From Nitrosomonas communis (GTDB lineage Bacteria; Pseudomonadota; Gammaproteobacteria; Burkholderiales; Nitrosomonadaceae): 53,952 nt of DNA. The translations under genes were made by a program, and so were the position numbers. Where the stretch lies: the NCBI RefSeq assembly GCF_024102715.1, contig NZ_JAGFJM010000104.1, forward strand, positions 1-53,952. The letters are read 5' to 3'. The notes beneath the pieces are model-generated. The model saw nothing but the letters and a program-made list of their open reading frames with translations, was not told the DNA's origin and did no database searches. Below are positions 34,012 through 44,043 of the stretch, piece after piece (the first letter of the stretch is position 1; each line of letters begins with the position of its first letter).

Positions 34012-35175
34012 ATGAAAATTAGTGAGCAAGCTATAATGAAATTTTTTCGTGTTTCCATGAAGAGCTTACTTTACGTACTGCTATGCTTGGCAGTACTCCC
34101 TGTTTTTGCGCAGCAGCCTACATTGTCGGTAGCGGCAAAATCTTTTGCTCTCGTTGACTTTCACACTGGTCAGACACTGCTCAGCCAGAATGCTGATGAG
34201 CGTCTTGAACCTGCATCGCTCACCAAGCTGATGACAGCTTATGTTGTGTTTTCAGCATTAAAGCAGAAACGCATTACGCTGGATCAGGTTGTGCCTGTAT
34301 CTAAAACAGCCTGGAAAATGGTGGGTTCTCGCATGTTTATCGAACCCAATAAGCAGGTGACGGTAGATGAATTGATTCGTGGCATGATTGTGCAATCCGG
34401 CAATGATGCCTGTGTTGCGCTGGCCGAACTGGTTGCCGGTTCGGAAGAAATGTTTGCGCATCTGATGAACGAGGAAGCTGCCCGTTTGAAGATGACCAAT
34501 ACGCACTTCATGAATTCAACCGGGTTATCTCATTCTAAACATTACAGTTCTGCGCACGATCTGGCGCTGCTGGCGGCTGCCATTATTCGTGATTTTCCAG
34601 AGTATTATCCGCTCTATTCACTGCGTGAATATACCTACAATGGGATTACTCAATCCAATCGCAATCGTTTGCTGTGGCTTGATCCTAATGTAGACGGAAT
34701 GAAAACAGGCTGGACTGAAGCTGCTGGCTACTGCCTGATTACCTCGTCCAAACGTGATGAGCGCAGATTGATTTCAGTCGTGATGGGCACTGCCTCAGCG
34801 AATGCGCGCAGCAAGGAGAGTCAGCGTTTACTGAATTACGGTTTCCAGTTCTTTGATACAGCGCACCCATACAAAAGGAATCAGGAAATTACTAATTTGC
34901 AGGTTTGGAAAGGCGCGCAAAATACCCTCAAAGTGGGGTTTGATCACGATATTTATTTTACTCTGCCCAAAGGCCAGGCTGAAAAATTAAAGGCTAAAAT
35001 GGAATATAAACAGCCATTGATTGCACCCATCAATCATGGGCAGGAAGTAGGTGCCGTTAGATTCACGATCGATAATCAGGAAGTTGCGACTTATCCGCTT
35101 GTTTCTCTTGAAGCAGTTAGCGAGGCCAGTATTTTTGGGCGTATGTGGGATAGCGTCAAGATGCTTTTTAACTAA
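34012..35175 (+). CDS. dacA: D-alanyl-D-alanine carboxypeptidase (PBP5/6 type)
   Basis: A 387-aa penicillin-binding protein that trims the terminal D-Ala from peptidoglycan stem peptides. After a signal peptide (YVLLCLAVLPVFAQQ) come the three active-site motifs: SLTK (in ASLTKLMTAYV), SGN (VQSGNDACVALAEL) and KTG (GMKTGWTEAAGY). The C-terminal PBP5 domain and amphipathic membrane anchor (GRMWDSVKMLF) are present. An alternative start is ATG 34036. First gene of a conserved set dacA-dat-ybeD-lipB-lipA. Confidence 0.92.
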   Translation: MKISEQAIMKFFRVSMKSLLYVLLCLAVLPVFAQQPTLSVAAKSFALVDFHTGQTLLSQNADERLEPASLTKLMTAYVVFSALKQKRITLDQVVPVSKTAWKMVGSRMFIEPNKQVTVDELIRGMIVQSGNDACVALAELVAGSEEMFAHLMNEEAARLKMTNTHFMNSTGLSHSKHYSSAHDLALLAAAIIRDFPEYYPLYSLREYTYNGITQSNRNRLLWLDPNVDGMKTGWTEAAGYCLITSSKRDERRLISVVMGTASANARSKESQRLLNYGFQFFDTAHPYKRNQEITNLQVWKGAQNTLKVGFDHDIYFTLPKGQAEKLKAKMEYKQPLIAPINHGQEVGAVRFTIDNQEVATYPLVSLEAVSEASIFGRMWDSVKMLFN

Positions 35176-35187
35176 TTTTTGATAAAT

Positions 35188-36051
35188 ATGATTTACCTCA
35201 ATGGCAAGTTTGTGCCGATTGAACAGGCATATATTCCGGTATTGGACAGAGGGTTCATTTTTGGTGATGGGGTCTATGAGGTGATACCGGTTTATTCGCG
35301 CAAACCGTTTCGTCTCGCAAATCACTTGCAGCGCCTGCAGCATAGTCTGGATGGTATCCGCCTGAAGAATCCTCACACTGATGAGCAATGGCAGGATCTG
35401 CTTGTACAGATTATTGCCGCTAATGAAGGCGATGATCAATATCTTTATTTGCACATAACGCGTGGTGTCGCCAAACGTGATCATGCATTCCCAGCAGGGA
35501 TTGCGCCTACTGTGTTCATCATGAGCAATCCATTGCTCACCCCGCCACAGGAATTGTTATTGACGGGTGTTCCGGCGATCACTGCCCAGGATAATCGTTG
35601 GGGAAGATGTGATATCAAGGCGATATCATTGCTGCCCAATGTTTTGCTGCGACAACTGGCAGTTGATTCAGGCGCCATGGAAACGGTTTTATTGCGCGAA
35701 GGCTTCTTGACCGAAGGCGCAGCTAGCAATATCTTTATCTCCAAAAACAATGTGTTGCTAACGCCGCCCAAAAGCCATTTGATGCTGCCAGGCATTACTT
35801 ATGATGTCGTTTTGGAATTGGCGCAAGCGCATGCAATTCCGTATGAGGTGAGAGCGATATCTGAAGAAGAATTGCGCACAGCAGATGAAGTATTGCTTAC
35901 ATCTTCCACCAAAGAGATTATGCCGATTGTATCGCTTGACGGGAAACTGATTGGTGATGGCAAGCCAGGCTTGATGTTCAAACAACTCAATCAGTTTTAT
36001 CAGCAATATAAAGCTGTTACGATGCGCGGTGGCAATGCTGCCGCAGTATAG
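35188..36051 (+). CDS. dat: D-amino acid aminotransferase (class IV PLP enzyme)
   Basis: A 287-aa class IV aminotransferase, probably making D-Ala/D-Glu for the cell wall. The N-terminal IYLNGKFVPIEQAYIPVLDRGF and FGDGVYEVIPVY are typical of D-alanine transaminase. The PLP lysine is in GRCDIKAISLLPNVL, and EGAASNIFI and LTSSTKEIMPI are also conserved. ATG 35188 is preferred to TTG 35179. It sits 12 bases after dacA, consistent with a shared role in D-alanine metabolism. A branched-chain or 4-amino-4-deoxychorismate activity is less likely. Confidence 0.88.
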   Translation: MIYLNGKFVPIEQAYIPVLDRGFIFGDGVYEVIPVYSRKPFRLANHLQRLQHSLDGIRLKNPHTDEQWQDLLVQIIAANEGDDQYLYLHITRGVAKRDHAFPAGIAPTVFIMSNPLLTPPQELLLTGVPAITAQDNRWGRCDIKAISLLPNVLLRQLAVDSGAMETVLLREGFLTEGAASNIFISKNNVLLTPPKSHLMLPGITYDVVLELAQAHAIPYEVRAISEEELRTADEVLLTSSTKEIMPIVSLDGKLIGDGKPGLMFKQLNQFYQQYKAVTMRGGNAAAV

Positions 36052-36076
36052 ACATCATTAGTTTTAACTACATCCC

Positions 36077-36343
36077 ATGACAGAGCAGTTTTCGCTTATT
36101 GAATATCCTTGCGATTTTCCAATCAAGATCATGGGCCGGTCGCAGCAGGGATTTACCCAGGCAGTGCTGAGTATTGTGAAACATCATGCGCCTGATTTCG
36201 ATGAGGTTGCATTTGAGGTAAGGGCCAGCAGGAACGGCGCCTATTTGAGCTTAACCTGTACCATCTGTGCTACATCACGTGCCCAACTGGATGCGCTTTA
36301 TCAAGAGCTGCACGATCATCCGATGGTAATGATGGTATTTTAA
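36077..36343 (+). CDS. ybeD: YbeD/DUF493 family protein
   Basis: An 88-aa alpha/beta protein of the DUF493 (YbeD) family. It contains IEYPCDFPIKIMGRSQQGF, AVLSIVKHHAPDF and the terminal QLDALYQELHDHPMVMMVF. YbeD is almost always encoded between a dac gene and lipB; its fold resembles regulatory ACT-like domains, and its role is unclear. It lies 12 bases before lipB. Confidence 0.9.
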   Translation: MTEQFSLIEYPCDFPIKIMGRSQQGFTQAVLSIVKHHAPDFDEVAFEVRASRNGAYLSLTCTICATSRAQLDALYQELHDHPMVMMVF

Positions 36344-36355
36344 GGCTCCGAGATC

Positions 36356-37009
36356 ATGCAAAGTATGCGGCCTGGGTCAGAAAATTCGCCGCTGGCCATT
36401 AACACCAAATATCTGGGCATGGTCGATTATCTGTTAGCCTGGCAGGCCATGAAGGAGTTTACTGCTAACCGTGACAGCCATACACCTGATGAAATCTGGC
36501 TGTTGCAGCACCCGTCAGTCTATACCCAAGGCATCGCCGGTAAGCCGGAGCATTTGCTCTATCAAAATGATATCCCGTTGGTCAGGACAGACCGCGGCGG
36601 GCAAATCACCTTCCATGGTCCAGGCCAGTTGATTGCCTACTTATTACTCGATCTGCGCCGCTTGAAGCTGAATGTAAGAGAACTAGTCAGAAAGATGGAA
36701 GGGGCTGTGATAGACTTGCTGCGAGCATACCGGATTGAAGCAGAAGGTCGCGTAGAGGCGCCAGGGGTTTATGTGCACAATGCAAAAATTGCCTCACTGG
36801 GACTAAAAATCAAGAATGGCTGTTGTTACCATGGTATCGCACTGAATGTAGATATGGATTTAACACCTTTTGCTGCGATCAATCCATGTGGTTATGCAGG
36901 TCTGCGCGTTACGCAAATCAAGGATCTGGGCATTGACGATAAAATGGACGTGTTAGGCCAGAAAATGATAGAAAAATTACAAATAAAACTTGCTGAAGGG
37001 GGGAAATAG
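36356..37009 (+). CDS. lipB: Octanoyltransferase LipB
   Basis: A 217-aa enzyme that transfers octanoate from acyl carrier protein to lipoyl domains, the first step of lipoate synthesis. Diagnostic motifs are [42 protein letters not shown] and the catalytic Cys in [11 protein letters not shown] 36356 is used; ATG 36365 is also possible. It lies eight bases before the lipA start. Confidence 0.95.
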   Translation: MQSMRPGSENSPLAINTKYLGMVDYLLAWQAMKEFTANRDSHTPDEIWLLQHPSVYTQGIAGKPEHLLYQNDIPLVRTDRGGQITFHGPGQLIAYLLLDLRRLKLNVRELVRKMEGAVIDLLRAYRIEAEGRVEAPGVYVHNAKIASLGLKIKNGCCYHGIALNVDMDLTPFAAINPCGYAGLRVTQIKDLGIDDKMDVLGQKMIEKLQIKLAEGGK

Positions 37010-37017
37010 TTAACGTC

Positions 37018-37962
37018 ATGACCACAGATAGGCACGAAAGAGGGATTGCTAAGACAGCGCGTAATCCTATCAAAATTGATATCCAGCAATCGAGCGAAAT
37101 ATTACGCAAGCCATCATGGATACGGGTACGTTCGTCCAATAGCCAGACCTACTTTGAAGTCAAACGGTTGTTGCGGGAACACAAGCTGCACACAGTCTGC
37201 GAAGAGGCTTCCTGCCCTAATATTGGTGAATGTTTTGGCAAGGGTACCGCCACTTTCATGATTTTAGGAGATCTTTGCACACGACGTTGTCCCTTCTGTG
37301 ATGTGGCGCATGGCAGACCTTTACCACCTGATCCTGATGAACCATTACACCTGGCAAAATCGATCGCTGCACTGAAGCTTAAATATGTCGTGATCACCAG
37401 TGTCGATCGTGATGACCTGCGGGATGGCGGAGCGCAGCACTTTGTTGATTGCATCCGTGAGATACGCGCCCATTCCCCGCAAACTAAAATTGAAATTCTG
37501 GTACCTGATTTTCGGGGAAGACTTGCGGTCGCGCTTGAAAAACTATCTGCTTGTCCGCCTGATGTGCTTAATCATAATCTGGAAACTGTACCGCGTTTAT
37601 ACAAGCAATGCCGCCCTGGTGCCGACTATGCCCATTCTCTAAAGTTGTTGAAAGACTTTAAAGCTGCTTTTCCTGCAATTCCTACTAAATCTGGCCTAAT
37701 GTTAGGGCTTGGAGAAGCCGATGAAGAGATTATCGAAGTATTACGAGATTTGCGGGAGCACAATGTCGATATGCTTACCATCGGTCAATACCTCCAACCC
37801 AGCATCGGGCATCTGCCTGTCATGCGTTATGTATCACCAGAAGGCTTCAAGGAGTTTGAGCGTATTGCGATTGAAATGGGCTTCAGTAATGCTGCTTGTG
37901 GTCCAATGGTGCGGTCGAGCTATCATGCTGATCAACAGGCGCATGAAGCAGGGGTGAAATAG
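37018..37962 (+). CDS. lipA: Lipoyl synthase LipA
   Basis: A 314-aa radical SAM enzyme that inserts two sulfurs into octanoyl chains on lipoyl domains. The auxiliary cluster ligands are in [12 protein letters not shown] and the radical SAM CxxxCxxC in [25 protein letters not shown] and the C-terminal [13 protein letters not shown] are conserved. It follows lipB and probably completes the operon that began with dacA. Confidence 0.96.
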   Translation: MTTDRHERGIAKTARNPIKIDIQQSSEILRKPSWIRVRSSNSQTYFEVKRLLREHKLHTVCEEASCPNIGECFGKGTATFMILGDLCTRRCPFCDVAHGRPLPPDPDEPLHLAKSIAALKLKYVVITSVDRDDLRDGGAQHFVDCIREIRAHSPQTKIEILVPDFRGRLAVALEKLSACPPDVLNHNLETVPRLYKQCRPGADYAHSLKLLKDFKAAFPAIPTKSGLMLGLGEADEEIIEVLRDLREHNVDMLTIGQYLQPSIGHLPVMRYVSPEGFKEFERIAIEMGFSNAACGPMVRSSYHADQQAHEAGVK

Positions 37963-37984
37963 CTTTTATGAAAGGATAAATAGC

Positions 37985-39424
37985 GTGGCAAAGTCGATCG
38001 GTGAATTGCTTGTTCAAGAGGGTATTCTATCCCCTACGCAACTGGACGAGGCGATTGCCTTGCAGAGACGTGCCGGCGGACGCCTGGCCAATGCAATCAT
38101 TTCTTTGGGTTACCTTACCAGAGAGCAGTTGCATCAATTTCTGTATCCTGCGCCACCCATACCTCTAAAAATAGCCGATACTGGTTTAACTGACGTTTAT
38201 CTGGTTGATTTATTGCTTAAAGCAGCTTATCTGGAAGCAGGTACTTTTACCTTACAACGCATGGCGAATGTGCTTTCACTTCCTTTCAGTATTATAGAAG
38301 AGCTGATAGAGTTGGTCAGGGTTGATAATTTGGCTGCAATTCGTACTTCTTCCAGCTATACCAGTACTACGCAAGTGCTCGAATTAACCCAACGCGGGCG
38401 TGAAAGGGCAGAGGCAGCATTTAATATCAGTCTATATGTCGGAGCTGCGCCTGTTCCATTGGAAGATTACTCGTTCATGCTCACACGGCAGAGTGTCCGC
38501 CAAGTTGAGCTGGATAAAGAATGGATTGATTCTTCTTTGAAGCATCTGGTTATCGGCGACAAATTACTCAGTCAATTGGGCCCCGCATTTTCTTCAGGCC
38601 GTTCGATCTTTCTATATGGTCCACCGGGAACAGGGAAAACAAGTATTGCCGAGGCGTTAGGACGCGGTATCCCGGGGGAGATCTATCTGCCGCAAGCGAT
38701 AGAGGCAGGAGGGCAGGTGATACGTTTTTTTGATCCATCTATTCATACGCCTGTCGAAGATAAAAAAACAGCAGAAGATTGCTCGCTTGATCTTAAAATG
38801 AGCCTGACCTATGATCCACGCTGGAAAAAATGCTACCGGCCAGTTGTGATGGTGGGAGGTGAGCTCACGCTGGATATGTTGGAATTGCGTTATGACTATG
38901 CGAGCAAATTCTACGAAGCGCCTATCCATATGAAGGCAGGAAATGGTGTCTTTATTCTGGACGATTTTGGCCGGCAACGAATCGAGCCACGCCAATTACT
39001 CAATCGCTGGATTATTCCGTTAGAGCGTGGCGTTGATTTCCCATCGCTGCACACGGGCATGAAATTCGAGATACCTTTTGATCAGATTACCGTGTTTAGC
39101 ACTAATTTGAATCCATTGGATCTGGTTGATGACGCATTTCTACGACGAATCCGCCATAAGATACATGTGCAATATCAGACCGAAACCGAGTTCAAGGAGA
39201 TTTTACGTCGTATCTGTCAGAAACAAGGCGTTCATTATGATAGCGATGTTACCGATTATCTCTTGAACAATCACTACCGTAAGCAGAACCGGCCTTTGGT
39301 GGGTAGTCATCCGCGTGATTTGATGGAGCACATCATTGATCATGCTCATTTTCTAAATCAGCCTCCAGAATTTACCAAGGTATCCATAGATTCTGCAGCA
39401 GCCAATTATTTTGTCGAGCTATGA
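37985..39424 (+). CDS. AAA ATPase with GspE/MshE-like N-terminal domain
   Basis: A 479-aa protein. Residues 1-60 (IGELLVQEGILSPTQLDEAI, ISLGYLTREQLHQFL) form a GspE_N/MshEN-type nucleotide or c-di-GMP binding module. An intermediate helical region follows. The AAA domain has Walker A GPPGTGKT (212-219) and Walker B VFILDDFGRQ, with a sensor FSTNLNPLDLVDDAFLRRI. Such proteins are annotated as ATPases linked to Flp pilus assembly, but no pilus genes are here. The start is GTG 37985 with AAAGGA upstream. It follows lipA by 22 bases, so it may ride on that transcript. Confidence 0.75.
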   Translation: MAKSIGELLVQEGILSPTQLDEAIALQRRAGGRLANAIISLGYLTREQLHQFLYPAPPIPLKIADTGLTDVYLVDLLLKAAYLEAGTFTLQRMANVLSLPFSIIEELIELVRVDNLAAIRTSSSYTSTTQVLELTQRGRERAEAAFNISLYVGAAPVPLEDYSFMLTRQSVRQVELDKEWIDSSLKHLVIGDKLLSQLGPAFSSGRSIFLYGPPGTGKTSIAEALGRGIPGEIYLPQAIEAGGQVIRFFDPSIHTPVEDKKTAEDCSLDLKMSLTYDPRWKKCYRPVVMVGGELTLDMLELRYDYASKFYEAPIHMKAGNGVFILDDFGRQRIEPRQLLNRWIIPLERGVDFPSLHTGMKFEIPFDQITVFSTNLNPLDLVDDAFLRRIRHKIHVQYQTETEFKEILRRICQKQGVHYDSDVTDYLLNNHYRKQNRPLVGSHPRDLMEHIIDHAHFLNQPPEFTKVSIDSAAANYFVEL

Positions 39425-39478
39425 TGATCAGATAAAGAATGGACTGTATACACTCAGATAATAAGAATAATCCAGGAG

Positions 39479-40090
39479 TTATCGCTTCTTGGGTGAGCAA
39501 ATTTTATTGAGCAGTGTAATGGCAGAGTATCGTTTCTCCTCTTTACGTCCCTTTCTTGCCTGATCATATACTTTGTCAATTTGTAACGTATTTTCTAGCG
39601 TGCTCGCCTGAATAGTATAGGCATCAAAATTGAAATCAGCAGCGTAATTGATCCAATCGAGTGGGATGGTGAATTCAGCGCCTCGAACGGTACGCGTAGC
39701 GGTAAAGCCTGCTGGCAAATTGTATTCTGTAAACTTTCCGCTGGTTTCTGACAATTTATGGTTTTCGGGATCAAGGGTACCCTCATACACTAAGGCTTTT
39801 TCCGTTTTTGTTTTATTTAACGGAAGCAGAAAAAGATAAGTTTTTTCATGCAGAATTTGCAAGAGTACATAATCGTTGTTTTCCTCGTTGACTTGTTCCC
39901 CTCTTGTTTTGACTCGGAACAGCAAATGATTATCTGCTGAAATATCAGTTGTTACTTGGAGAATATCCAGTGCTGGTGTCAAGGATTTATCCATAAAAGA
40001 CGAGATGGTACGGGGATCGGCCTCGATTTGCATGGCAGCAACAGACCTGGTTATCATAAATAAAAATATGAATATTAGCGTCCACTTCAT
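39479..40090 (-). CDS. Hypothetical exported protein downstream of sco1
   Basis: A 203-aa protein with a signal peptide (WTLIFIFLFMITRSVAAMQ). The rest is mostly beta-rich and contains DNHLLFRVKTRG, TYLFLLPLNKTK and VRGAEFTIPLDWINYAADF. I recognise no family. It overlaps the Sco1 gene by four bases (ATGA), so it is co-translated with the copper chaperone and may act with it or with the propeller protein in the periplasm. Confidence 0.6.
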   Translation of the reverse strand: MKWTLIFIFLFMITRSVAAMQIEADPRTISSFMDKSLTPALDILQVTTDISADNHLLFRVKTRGEQVNEENNDYVLLQILHEKTYLFLLPLNKTKTEKALVYEGTLDPENHKLSETSGKFTEYNLPAGFTATRTVRGAEFTIPLDWINYAADFNFDAYTIQASTLENTLQIDKVYDQARKGRKEEKRYSAITLLNKICSPKKR

Positions 40091-40683
40091 GATTTGAAGA
40101 ACTCCCTTTTTTCGCGAAACATTTTTGCAATATTCACTGTATCTTCAAGCGCATCAAAGATAACTCTAATCTTTCCTGAAGGATCAATTAGAAAAGCCGA
40201 CGTGCTGTGATCTACCTGATAGTTCTGCATGTTACCGACGTTTTTCGTATAAAAAACAGTCTCTACACCAAAAGTAGCTTTGAAACGCGCCAGCTCTTCA
40301 CCTTCAAACCGTAAGTAAGCGATGTTTGCGTCGAAGCTTTTTGTATAGCTCGATAAAATTTCTTCCGAATCCCTGTCCGGATCCACTGTTACAAAGGTTC
40401 CATCTAGTTTAATCTGCTCATTGGCAGCAGCTTTAATCAACATGGATAAATTAGCCAGTGACATAGGGCAGATATCCCTACAACGCGTAAATCCAAATAC
40501 TACTAATTGCCATTGTTTATTCTCGCTTGGATGCGCTTGCTGCAAATGAGAAATTGTTTCAGCCTTTAGTGGTACTGGACGCGGCAAGATGACCGTTGCA
40601 GCTTCGATGCTGGCTTGCGTAAAAAGAAGGGTCAGCGCAACTACCGTTGAAGAATATTTTCTTTGCAAAATACTTTGTATCAT
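40087..40683 (-). CDS. SCO1/SenC-family copper chaperone
   Basis: A 198-aa periplasmic thioredoxin-fold protein. The copper ligands C68-x3-C72 lie in GFTRCRDICPMSLANL, and H159 in QVDHSTSAFLIDPSG. VTVDPDRDSEEILSSY is also typical. Sco1 proteins deliver copper, classically to the CuA site of cytochrome oxidase. Here there are no oxidase genes; the neighbours are an exported protein and a His-rich propeller, so the client may be the propeller. Signal peptide VVALTLLFTQASIEA. Confidence 0.9.
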   Translation of the reverse strand: MIQSILQRKYSSTVVALTLLFTQASIEAATVILPRPVPLKAETISHLQQAHPSENKQWQLVVFGFTRCRDICPMSLANLSMLIKAAANEQIKLDGTFVTVDPDRDSEEILSSYTKSFDANIAYLRFEGEELARFKATFGVETVFYTKNVGNMQNYQVDHSTSAFLIDPSGKIRVIFDALEDTVNIAKMFREKREFFKS

Positions 40684-40808
40684 TTATTTACTCTTTCTTT
40701 TCAATTTTCTGATCGCTTTGTTTTATATTTGAACCGGCTCATCTTGACGTTTACCCACACGACAATCCTTGAGTAAAAGCAGATGAGCCGAATAAACAGC
40801 ACTAACTA

Positions 40809-42185
40809 TTAACGCAGAGTGCCCGCAGTAAATATCCCATGCGGCTTAACCAGGCCGTCATTAGGTCCCCATACTTTCACGACCGTATCTGTCGAAGTAT
40901 CGATTTTGACTACGTAGCCAGAAACCCAGCTTGCCACAATTATATGGCGATTATCAGGCGTAGGTGCGATCGTATGTGCGATAGCAAATCCATTTGGAAG
41001 CTCTGCACCTGGCTTAAGCCGCTTGATAAATTTTGGTTGATAGCGATCAGTTAAATCGTAAACAGATATATAACCATCATCAGCAAATGTGAAATCGAGT
41101 GAATCTTCTTCCGCAATATAGAGCTTGCCATTAACAACAGCAATGTCGGATGCAGAACGGAAAACACCTGGTGCATTGGCATTTTTAGAGCGATCTAGAA
41201 TTTTGGTTGCAGTTCCTGCGACAGCATCAATCAACCAGACACTCGGTGGAATAATTTTTTCAGTAGTTGCAGGTGTTAACGAAGTTTTATCGAGCTGCAT
41301 CGTTGCCGTAACTGCGTAGCGTTCATCTAACCAAACCGTAAAATGACTGAAAGCAGCATGTTTTTTCTCATCTCCTAACATGATCTGGCCTACAGGTTGC
41401 AGCTCGCCAGTTTCTCTGTTCGGTTTATAGACATCAATTATGCTATTGTCGAAGAAATACCCTGTGCCAAGGCCTATGGTGCCGGATTTATTGAAGTTGA
41501 TACCATGCGTTTGCTCTGTGTAACCCGGAATCCTGATAGGGTCAACATTCTCTACCAACTGATTTGTTTTGGTATTGACAACACGTACCCTGTCAGAAGT
41601 AAATTCGGTAAAGTAAATATAATTTGAATAAGGTAAGATGGTAGGACCATGGATTTGGGGTCCCCGGCCTATTACCCAATTAGGGATATTCTGGACATTG
41701 TTGACGGGTTCAACAAATGGAAATTCACTGGGTTCGCCTGCACCGTCTCCAGCTGTCATGACAGATTCCACCGCTACTGAGGCAGTACCGGCGTTCCAAT
41801 CAACATTGTCTACTCTTAGCGCAATAATATAGGCTGGATGTTCATCTGTCGTATCGGATGTGATATAAACCTTATTTCCTTCCGGTAATACTATTGTATG
41901 CTGCAATGGAACTTTTCCAGGCCAACCAGCGAGATTGGTTGGATCAATGATGACTAGCTTGTCGTTCTCATAGTTAAATAGATAAATACTGCCGCTGTGA
42001 TAATCGATAGCCGTTGCTACCGGTTGCAAATAATTGTTATAGACATTTGGAAATTGGTTGATTGGTAAGGGCGCCTGATCATTAGCCGCGCTGATAGAGC
42101 CTGCGGATAAAGCGAATACGCACATGCTTGCCACGGGAATAATCCGGGCCAGCTTCCTGATGGAAAACTTCTTCATTGACAACAT
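40809..42185 (-). CDS. Exported beta-propeller protein with repeated histidines
   Basis: A 458-aa protein; the ATG at 42185 has GAGGG seven bases upstream and is preferred to ATG 42206. Signal peptide VASMCVFALSAGSISA. The body is a YVTN/NHL-like propeller (LVIIDPTNLAG, VVKIDTSTDTVVKVWG). Histidines start the same strand in successive repeats: H96 (QHTIVLPEG), H179 (IHGPTILP), H227 (THGINF), H281 (SHFTVWLD), H404 (AHTIAPTPD), H449 (KPHGIF). This points to a metal site facing the central channel, as in other copper propellers such as N2O reductase. Substrate unknown. It lies 125 bases upstream of sco1. Confidence 0.75.
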   Translation of the reverse strand: MLSMKKFSIRKLARIIPVASMCVFALSAGSISAANDQAPLPINQFPNVYNNYLQPVATAIDYHSGSIYLFNYENDKLVIIDPTNLAGWPGKVPLQHTIVLPEGNKVYITSDTTDEHPAYIIALRVDNVDWNAGTASVAVESVMTAGDGAGEPSEFPFVEPVNNVQNIPNWVIGRGPQIHGPTILPYSNYIYFTEFTSDRVRVVNTKTNQLVENVDPIRIPGYTEQTHGINFNKSGTIGLGTGYFFDNSIIDVYKPNRETGELQPVGQIMLGDEKKHAAFSHFTVWLDERYAVTATMQLDKTSLTPATTEKIIPPSVWLIDAVAGTATKILDRSKNANAPGVFRSASDIAVVNGKLYIAEEDSLDFTFADDGYISVYDLTDRYQPKFIKRLKPGAELPNGFAIAHTIAPTPDNRHIIVASWVSGYVVKIDTSTDTVVKVWGPNDGLVKPHGIFTAGTLR

Positions 42186-42769
42186 TAAAAATCCCTCTTG
42201 CAACATATTGATAATAAAGTCTTAATGCATCGAAATAGCTATATTCCAATCATTTAAGACCACTACATCGAAAAATACCTCTTTCGATTTGAAACGATCC
42301 GTAACTGAACCAATACAACAGGTTTAATCCAGGTTCCAGCACAGCAACGTCTTATCAACCAGTGTAAAGACTGAGCAGCTTACTTCATGTGAGAAAACTC
42401 ACAGCTATTTGAACCATGATTTTTAATAATAATGCTTATTGCATAAATAAGAAGTGGATTCAGATTCTGTTTTTTTCAAAAATCATCGGCACTTTTTAGC
42501 GTGTTAGTAATTTTTCTGTAAATAAAAATACTGTCCGCAAAAAAGATCTTTTGTGGTTCTTCCAGAAATTACATATCCAGGATTTAACCGGCAGAAACAT
42601 AGTTAATTCCATGCAAGTATTGGCGTCCATTGCAATGATCACTTGGGTAAAACAGAAATATGATTATAAATTCAGTTAATTTGCTTACAACACACTTATT
42701 TATGCATTTAATTTATAACAACTTATTTTTATATTTCTTACCAATTTAATTTCTACACAGTAATTCATC
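42186..42769. other. Divergent intergenic region (propeller gene / porin)
   Basis: 584 AT-rich bases between two divergently transcribed genes, so both promoters must lie here. I see no ORF. Positions 42421-42450 contain ATAATAATGCTTATTGCATAAATAA, weakly Fur-like and possibly operator-like. No promoter or riboswitch could be supported. Confidence 0.4.
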
Positions 42770-43957
42770 ATGAATAGCAAATTCGTTTTCGTCGCATTAA
42801 CTGGCTTACTTGCAACTGCCCTCGTGACATCCGCATATGGAACAAATTTATCGCTTGTTGGCCGGATTCAGGCCGAATATAGCGGTATCAATATCGAAGG
42901 TTTCTCCAGCCAGACAACGGTTAATGATCCAACCTTTTTTTCTTCATGGGGTCTGCGTGTTTTCGAAGATTTGGGAAACGGGTTTAAAGTGGTCACAATG
43001 ATTGATTTCGGCTTCAACACGAATGGTGGACCAGTAGGTAATCGGGAAGTATTTGTCGGGATATCCAAGGATTCAGTTGGCACATTAAAATTTGGCCGCA
43101 CTCATTCCCCATTTGCAGACTTTGCTGGCGGCTGGACGATTGACCCGTTCGTCTACACCACACTGCAAGCCACTGGTAGTGGCGGTACCATGATCGCCAG
43201 CGCAAACGGTCTTGGTTCAGGATCGTATTCTGCAGTGAATAGCGTGGTACGCTTTACCTCTGCAACCTTTAATGGTTTTTCCTTTGCAGTGCTGTTAATG
43301 CCTGGCGATGCAAACAAGCTAGAAGCACATCTTGGCGGTATTCTTGGTGGGCAGGGCAGAAATATTGGCAATACCGGTGGTGAAAATGGTGAATGGGATA
43401 TCCAGTTTGCTGCTAAATATGCCTTAGAGATTCAAGAACATAAACTGGAGGTATTTGGTGGTTATTCCAGGGACAACGTAAGCTCTGCTCAAAAACAAAT
43501 AACAGTAGTTAATTTAAAAACTGAAGAAGTGGGACGAATCGGTGGGGTCTGGTCGTACAGAAATTTCCGTCTTCAGGGCCAATATGACTATATCAGTGAC
43601 GCACTGGGTGCCGCAACATGTTCGGATGCAGCTGCTCTAGGTGCAATAGGTGATGTGTCGACCAGGCAATGTAATACCGCAATGAATCCTGGCGGGAACG
43701 GTAGCATCTGGTATGCAGGAGGACAATACAAGCTAGGAAATGCGACTTTTGTCGCACAGGGTGGTATGACAGATGCGAACAAAACTGATGTTTTTGCAAG
43801 CCGCAAATCCAAAAGCTTTACTGTTGGCGCATTATATAGCCTAAGCAAACGCACGAATCTGTTTGGTGGCTATCAGCATGTAAACGTAATCGATAAAAAC
43901 AGTGTAATAGATCGTGATCGTGGTACCTGGACAGTGGGTATGCGTCACTTATTTTGA
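42770..43957 (+). CDS. Outer-membrane porin (Gram-negative porin family)
   Basis: A 395-aa trimeric-type porin of the betaproteobacterial family. Signal peptide FVALTGLLATALVTSAYG. Then SLVGRIQAEY, WGLRVFEDLGNGFKVVTMIDFGF, REVFVGISKDSVGTLKFGRTHSP and the terminal TVGMRHLF with C-terminal Phe for BAM recognition. It forms a diffusion pore for small solutes. Monocistronic. Confidence 0.9.
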   Translation: MNSKFVFVALTGLLATALVTSAYGTNLSLVGRIQAEYSGINIEGFSSQTTVNDPTFFSSWGLRVFEDLGNGFKVVTMIDFGFNTNGGPVGNREVFVGISKDSVGTLKFGRTHSPFADFAGGWTIDPFVYTTLQATGSGGTMIASANGLGSGSYSAVNSVVRFTSATFNGFSFAVLLMPGDANKLEAHLGGILGGQGRNIGNTGGENGEWDIQFAAKYALEIQEHKLEVFGGYSRDNVSSAQKQITVVNLKTEEVGRIGGVWSYRNFRLQGQYDYISDALGAATCSDAAALGAIGDVSTRQCNTAMNPGGNGSIWYAGGQYKLGNATFVAQGGMTDANKTDVFASRKSKSFTVGALYSLSKRTNLFGGYQHVNVIDKNSVIDRDRGTWTVGMRHLF

Positions 43958-44043
43958 TGATAAGTTAGAGAAATTCGGTATACCTAATTGTTCAGGTTTC
44001 CGGATGAATGAACCTGGAAATCGTTATTGATCGCTAGTGGATC

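Noticed and set aside
42421-42450. Fur box upstream of the porin
   Set aside because: Only a loose AT-rich resemblance; too many mismatches to claim.
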